Shown: positions 7,363-10,812 of the stretch, in pieces | Layout: the number at the start of each line of letters is the position of its first letter | Position numbering within the stretch: position 1 is the stretch's first letter | Source of the DNA: Zopfochytrium polystomum | Taxonomy: Eukaryota > Chytridiomycota > Chytridiomycetes > Chytridiales > Chytridiaceae | Direction of reading: 5' to 3' | Length of the DNA stretch: 10,812 bases | Assembly: GCA_025765615.1 (NCBI GenBank) | Contig: JAIVFJ010000750.1 | Coordinates: 1-10,812 of the forward strand | Made by a program: the position numbers and the translations under genes | The notes under the pieces: model-generated | What the model was told of the DNA's origin: nothing | The model's database searches: none | What the model saw: the letters and a program-made list of their open reading frames with translations, nothing else

Positions 7363-7773
7363 TTGGGAATCACAGCAATGTTGCCAGATCGCTCTTTTGT
7401 GGCACACGGACGTGGTGAGCAGGCAGGTTGTGATTGGTGGCACTGTGCCATATATGGCACAAAAACCTTGATTTCCTGTACGAGAAGCTCGAGGCACAGA
7501 GACAGGGCGAAGAAGAGGAGGAGCCCTATCAACCGCCTCGTTCATCCATCCGGGCGGCGCCACCGTCCACTGTCCAACTCTGCCCGAGTCTACCAAATCA
7601 AATCAAATCAATCCATCAATGAAAAAATCCATGGAATCATCGAAATCGTGCGAAATGAGATGAATTCGGAAACGCTCATCCAGTCAACCTTTGAGTCTTT
7701 CTGGCCAAAAGACTACCAGCGGTTCTTCGAGGAGGAGCTGTATCGAAAGAAGCACCAGATGATTCCACAGTAG
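7363..7773 (+). CDS. Unidentified small protein; C-terminal part looks coding
   Basis: The open frame is 136 codons. The first 80 or so residues are Arg-rich and non-descript and may be untranslated leader or shadow. The last 50 look like real protein: EKIHGIIEIVRNEMNSETLI, then FESFWPKDYQRFFEEELYRK and KHQMIPQ, amphipathic and charged, ending in two consecutive TAG stops. An AATAAA lies 10 nt beyond. An internal ATG at 7660 would give 37 residues. It could be the last exon of a gene whose upstream exons are lost or outside recognition, or a transposon-borne peptide. I do not recognise the family. Confidence 0.4.
   Translation: MGITAMLPDRSFVAHGRGEQAGCDWWHCAIYGTKTLISCTRSSRHRDRAKKRRSPINRLVHPSGRRHRPLSNSARVYQIKSNQSINEKIHGIIEIVRNEMNSETLIQSTFESFWPKDYQRFFEEELYRKKHQMIPQ
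7435..7461. promoter_or_regulatory. 18-bp perfect palindrome with a CArG core
   Basis: TGTGCCATATATGGCACA (7444-7461) is its own reverse complement. Its centre, CCATATATGG, is a perfect CC(A/T)6GG box, the site bound by MADS-domain factors (SRF/Mcm1 class). TGGTGGCACTG directly before it (7435-7445) recurs in inverted orientation at 6122-6132. It may be a promoter element for the open frame ending at 7773, or part of a transposon end. Confidence 0.4.
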
Positions 7774-7782
7774 TAGATATGG

Positions 7783-7821
7783 AATAAAGCACCTCAGTAC
7801 GCCTTAATTTGTTGCTTTATT
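7783..7821. terminator. Back-to-back polyadenylation signals (AATAAAGCA / TGCTTTATT)
   Basis: AATAAAGCA at 7783-7791 on the plus strand is mirrored by the same 9-mer on the minus strand (7813-7821), with a 21-nt spacer. The plus copy lies just behind the stop at 7773-7776. The arrangement suits 3' ends of convergent transcripts, or a hairpin. The minus copy sits at the edge of the possible LTR relic. Confidence 0.4.
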
Positions 7822-7891
7822 GAATATTCAGCATCGCACAAAATAGGATTATATACAGTACTCAAATAGTCAACACCTTTAGGATCCAACA
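7810..7891 (-). mobile_element. Possible solo LTR relic (TGTTG...CAACA)
   Basis: On the minus strand 82 nt begin TGTTGG and end CAACA, the end repeats usual for Ty1/copia LTRs. Inside are a TATATAA motif and an AATAAA near the 3' end, in promoter-then-polyA order. No matching target-site duplication (flanks AATTT and CGAGA), primer-binding site or polypurine tract is seen, and 82 nt is short. The call is weak. Confidence 0.25.
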
Positions 7892-7893
7892 CG

Positions 7894-7952
7894 AGACCAT
7901 GGTCTGGTCTTAGACGTCATTCTTCGTCGAAAGAGATAAGCTGAAGCTTCAG
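7894..7952. repeat. Two perfect 12-bp palindromes
   Basis: AGACCATGGTCT (7894-7905) and CTGAAGCTTCAG (7941-7952) are each their own reverse complement, 35 nt apart, in a stretch with no gene. They may belong to the same element as the possible LTR. Confidence 0.5.
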
Positions 7953-8139
7953 GACAGAGGGCCTTTAGTCTAACCAACGCGTTATCTTACAGGTGAGGGG
8001 GAGATCTATCTATATCAAAAAGGATAGGGCGGAATTGGAGGACCATGTCCGTTGGTCATGCCTTGGCGTTCGACGACGCCACGCGCTTCGACAGCAATCC
8101 GCTTGCCGCCGGGCGAGAATGGAGGGTGGCTGGAACCCG

Positions 8140-8197
8140 TTGGACGTGCTTTATTGGGAAAAAAAAGGTACGAGGAGGGACAGAAGAAACGGCAGCC
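8140..8197. repeat. 58-bp direct repeat, copy A
   Basis: It matches 9947-10004 at 45 of 58 positions without gaps; the blocks TTGGACGT, TTTATTGGGA and GAGGAGGGACAGAA are conserved. The minus strand carries AATAAA in both copies. The copy lies about 270 bp before the F-box-ankyrin start. In one plus frame both copies encode LDVLYW followed by a K/R-rich run, but neither sits in a convincing gene. Confidence 0.7.
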
Positions 8198-8242
8198 TTC
8201 TGCGACAGGGGCCATCATAATATACCTTGCTGGGCGCGAAAC

Positions 8243-8273
8243 GCAAAGTCGCGCGTCTTGCGCACGACTTTGC
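8243..8273. repeat. Hairpin after repeat copy A
   Basis: GCAAAGTCG and CGACTTTGC are perfect 9-bp arms. Inside, one mismatch is followed by three more pairs (GCG/CGC), leaving a small loop. GGCGC (8233-8237) and GCGCC (8278-8282) could extend it. Confidence 0.5.
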
Positions 8274-8316
8274 CGATGCGCCAAAGTAACTGGACTGTGG
8301 CAGCGAAGCGCTGGCA

Positions 8317-8325
8317 TATTTAAAT
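8317..8325 (+). promoter_or_regulatory. TATA-like site before the F-box-ankyrin gene
   Basis: TATTTAAAT stands out in GC-rich surroundings about 140 nt before the ATG at 8465. Distance and sequence fit a core promoter; there is no further support. Confidence 0.3.
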
Positions 8326-8464
8326 CGAAGACATCGGGTTTCTGCCGCATCCGATCACCTCACCATCATCGACCAAATGCGAGACAGCCAGAAGGCATCC
8401 GCACAGTTCTGGGCCAGGTTCCCCGGCCGGCCCCAGCCAAGCGACGGCGTCAACGACGACGACA

Positions 8465-9914
8465 ATGGCATCGACGTCGGGCCCGCACTCGCCCCCGCGC
8501 AGCGCGTTCCTCCTCCGCCTCACGGCAAACGGCCTGCTCCATCGCATCGTCACGCACGTCCCTCCCCCCGCCCTCGCCGAGCTCGCGTCCGTCTCCCGCG
8601 CCGTGGCCGCCGCCGTCGCCGCCGCCACCCAAACGCCGTACCCGACCCCACCGCCCCGCCGCGCCACCGCGCGACCTCCGTCGGCGCCGCAGCCATCGCC
8701 TTCGCCGTCGCGAGCCTCCGCAGCTTCGACGCCACCAGCGATTGCTTCCCGTGCGGTTCGGACGGGAGAATCCGCCAAACCGAGCGCGCCAAGCTGCGCA
8801 AGGCCGTGCCGTGGCGCCGCCTCGCCCCCGCCTTCCCCGCGGCCGCCTTGATCCTCACCCGCTTCTCCTACGACGCGTTCTACCTTCGACGGCGGCCTCG
8901 GCGCCCGTGGTGGAACGTCAGGGTCGGCTGGACCGATGCAATGCAGCGCTGTCGCTCGTGGTCGCGCGCATCGCGTTGCGACATTTTCTCGTTTACGAAC
9001 CTACGCTGCCGAAAGCCGACGACCCCTTCTACGGTGCGACGCTGGTGGAGCTGGCGGTTGTCACGGACAACCTGCCGCTGCTGGTCGCGATCGTCCAGAC
9101 GAGGCGAGCGTGGGCACGCGCAGCCCCGGCGGGTCGTCTGCAGCCTCATTTTGATCACTTGTTCAGCTTCGCGGCTGGTGCCGGTGCCCTAACCATTGTG
9201 CGGTACTTTCTCTCTGCCCACACGTCCCCGCACGCACGGCCGGGAACGGGCTCCATAGGCAACCCACACACCGACGCCGCTCCCCCGTTCTCCCCCTACC
9301 CTCCGTTCTCGGCCGCCTGCGAATGCGGCCGCTCGGAAACTGTCCGTGAATTCCTTGCCCACCCGACCACGAGCCCGCCCTTTGTCGACACCCTCTTCCC
9401 CCCGGAGGCTACGCCGACGTTGCGGCCAGCGGCGACCCGGACCTAATCGACCTGCTCCACGCACGCGTCCCGACCTCACCCTCTCCCCCCGGCCGAAAAC
9501 AACTGCGAAGCCCTCATCGCCGCGGTAAACAAACGAAGCGCTGCGGTGCTCGCCCGCCTGCTGGCCCTCCCCGAAACCAGGCCGAGGCGCTCCCCGACCC
9601 CCTGACGGAGTCCCCCCATCGTGTTCCCGCCACGAGCAGAAAACACAGTGATGATCGCCGCCACGAACGGCGACCTGCCCGTCCTCGACGTCGCGCTCAA
9701 ATCCATCCGAACCTCGCCGCAGACAAGCAGGACCGCGGCGCCGATGCTGCTCAAATGCGCGCCGCTGGCGCATTTGCAGGCGAGGGTGTCGGGTTGGCTG
9801 ATGTACGGGTTTGTGGAGGCTTGTTGGGAAATCCGGTTTTGGCCAGACGCATTTGCAGAGCGGTCGGTTGCTCCCGAAGACGAGGTCCGCGCGCGCGTAG
9901 CATACTTGAGCTGA
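8465..9914 (+). pseudogene. F-box-like ankyrin-repeat gene, frame-broken and GC-rich
   Basis: From the ATG at 8465 the N-terminus reads PPRSAFLLRLTANGLLHRIV and then LAELASVSRAVAAAV, an F-box-like helix set (L-x-x-I-x-x-x-hydrophobic-P..L..L..VSR). Later frames give helix pairs of ankyrin type: YGATLVELAVVTDNLPLLVA, DHLFSFAAGAGALTIVRYFL, FSAACECGRSETVREFLAHP, GYADVAASGDPDLIDLL, NNCEALIAAVNKRSAAVLAR and VMIAATNGDLPVLDVALKS. F-box proteins usually bring substrates to SCF ubiquitin ligases, with ankyrin repeats as the binding face. The coding frame changes near 8640, 8940, 9405 and 9490, and TGA at 9603-9605 interrupts the last frame, which ends at the TGA at 9912-9914. No intron with good sites explains these changes, so decay or assembly indels are likely. 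The helices lack the classic TPLH/GH ankyrin core, so they are divergent repeats. Confidence 0.7.
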
Positions 9915-9946
9915 GGTACCCTCCGAGGGTTAAAGAAGAGGAGTCT

Positions 9947-10004
9947 TTGGACGTCCTTTATTGGGATCGGAAGGAGAGGAGGAGGGACAGAAAATACCGC
10001 AACC
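9947..10004. repeat. 58-bp direct repeat, copy B
   Basis: Partner of 8140-8197, 1807 bp downstream and 33 bp after the last stop of the F-box-ankyrin gene. On the minus strand it contains CCCAATAAAGG. The two copies bracket the gene as a cassette. Confidence 0.7.
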
Positions 10005-10041
10005 AGCTTTGACGCACGCAGTCGTCACAGCTGGTTGCGGT
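9996..10041. repeat. Long near-perfect hairpin overlapping repeat copy B
   Basis: ACCGCAACCAGCT (9996-10008) pairs perfectly with AGCTGGTTGCGGT (10029-10041). After one mismatch (10009 with 10028), TGACG (10010-10014) pairs with CGTCA (10023-10027). That is 18 pairs in a 19-position stem with an 8-nt loop. It could be a transcript-end hairpin, a protein-binding palindrome or a transposon end. Confidence 0.75.
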
Positions 10042-10540
10042 GTCTTCCCTTTGGAGCCGGAACTGTCACAATTAAGTCCGAGCCTCGCCAACAAACACGA
10101 GAGCCGGAGTCCCATGCGGCTTCCTCGGGGATGGGAGGTCTGGGAGGTCTGGCGTTCTCTTGCAAACGCCAATGTTTTGGCCTGCGCTTTCTGCATATGC
10201 TTTTATTTGGGCCCGCTCCGTCTCCAACAAGTGGTTCCGGCTCACTGGGTTTTGCTGGTTCGCTGAACGGCGCGTCAGTGAACATACACCTCTTAATATA
10301 AAACAGTAAAACCAGTGTCGAGCATAACTCGCTATATTAGCGTGACTCTCGTCGGGTTAGTTGGTTTGCTTCAAGCGGAAGGAGGCCATTTTGTCCCTCG
10401 CTTACCGAGCGAGAGAAAAAAAGTAAAAATGAAAAATAAAAAAAAGGACCAGGCAACAATCTCAGGGCTGGGACATGGCGTGTTGCGCGACGCGCTAGCG
10501 GGTTAGCGTCCAGGTAGGCGGGAGGACAAGCAGATAGACG
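10042..10540. other. No gene recognised; small hairpins and a TATA-like site
   Basis: Contents are a tandem pair of GGGAGGTCT (10134-10152), a TGGCGTT/AACGCCA hairpin near 10150-10172, TATAAAA at 10297-10303, CGCTA-TAT-TAGCG at 10330-10342 and CTCGCT-taccg-AGCGAG at 10397-10413. Open frames are short and show no motifs. Confidence 0.5.
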
Positions 10541-10544
10541 GGAC

Positions 10545-10546
<2 letters not shown>

Positions 10547-10616
<70 letters not shown>
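10547..10616. repeat. (GA)n microsatellite
   Basis: About 70 nt of GA dinucleotide with a few interruptions (AAGAA, GATA). The minus-strand open frames across it are Ser/Leu-rich artefacts of the repeat. Confidence 0.95.
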
Positions 10617-10617
<1 letters not shown>

Positions 10618-10719
10618 GAGCGAAGAGCAGAGAGAGAACGCCGCCAAATCAAGAAAGGGAAAAAAAAAAAGTGGAAGAAGGGGAACCGCGACAACCCCAT
10701 TCTGTCCCACGCGTTCGCG

Positions 10720-10776
10720 AAACAAATAATAATATAATAAAATTAAAATTAAAATAAAAAAAAATAAATTAAAAAC
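10720..10776. repeat. A/T-rich low-complexity tract
   Basis: Runs of AAT, ATAAT and AAATTAAAA with almost no G or C. A further A run (10801-10809) closes the window. Confidence 0.9.
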
Positions 10777-10812
10777 GCAAAGTCCAAAAAGGAGGGGGTA
10801 AAAAAAAAACAA

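Noticed and set aside
8015..8350. 111-codon minus-strand open frame upstream of the F-box-ankyrin gene
   Set aside because: It spans the direct repeat and hairpin, has no motif, and its only repeated part is explained by the 58-bp repeat.
8052..9446. A 464-codon plus-strand open frame
   Set aside because: The first two thirds are Arg/Pro-rich noise typical of an off-frame reading through GC-rich DNA. Only the part from about 8940 to 9405 carries ankyrin-like helices, and it belongs to the frame-broken F-box-ankyrin gene.
9926..9933. AGGGTTAA as the second piggyBac end matching TTAACCC at 6106
   Set aside because: The match is only 7-8 bp, lacks the subterminal repeats of the left end, and would make the element enclose the unrelated GC-rich gene cassette. 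Chance is likelier.
10495..10812. Minus-strand Ser/Leu- and Phe-rich open frame
   Set aside because: It is a translation of the GA microsatellite and the A/T tract, with no protein character.
1..10812. CRISPR array, bacterial operon or prophage
   Set aside because: There are no regularly spaced repeats and no ribosome-binding-site-led gene series, and spliceosomal introns are present.

Overview
The window looks like eukaryotic nuclear DNA, most likely from an early-diverging (zoosporic) fungus or similar microbial eukaryote. The evidence is short GT-AG introns of about 46-73 nt, tRNA-derived pol III promoter sequences, AATAAA signals close behind a stop codon, and two degenerate genes of STAND/NLR and F-box-ankyrin type. 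The lineage is inference; no species marker is visible. No ribosomal RNA, CRISPR array or bacterial operon is seen.

Layout. Positions 1-2400 hold no gene I can support. They contain two tRNA-derived relics on the minus strand, one alanine-like at 1549-1614 and one leucine-like at 2168-2249. Positions about 2410-5474 carry the main object, a minus-strand, intron-containing gene. Read across its exons it encodes a small beta-grasp-like N-terminal domain, a TIR domain, a NACHT NTPase and a linker like those that precede WD40 propellers, followed by faint WD40-like scraps. Five reading-frame breaks, a Walker B Glu-to-Lys change and a lost C-terminus mark it as a decayed gene, unless the assembly is indel-prone. 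Positions 5475-7350 are a repeat-like, AT-richer stretch with a third tRNA-like promoter, a TTAA-plus-hairpin terminus of piggyBac type and a short minus-strand zinc-binding peptide resembling the C-terminus of piggyBac transposases. Positions 7350-8040 hold an 18-bp palindrome with a perfect CArG core, a short open frame of unknown identity ending at an AATAAA signal, and palindromes that may be an LTR relic.

From about 8040 the base composition becomes very GC-rich. Positions 8465-9914 carry a plus-strand gene, again broken by frame changes and one in-frame stop, encoding an F-box-like N-terminus and several ankyrin-like helices. It is bracketed by a 58-bp direct repeat (8140-8197 and 9947-10004, 45/58 identical), each copy followed by a hairpin. 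After 10042 there is no gene: small hairpins, a TATA-like site, a long GA microsatellite and an A/T-rich tail.

How they relate. The two genes share no operon. Both belong to repeat-rich families (NLR-like and F-box-ankyrin) that expand and decay quickly. Together with the transposon and tRNA-derived relics they make this an accessory, birth-and-death region rather than a housekeeping one.
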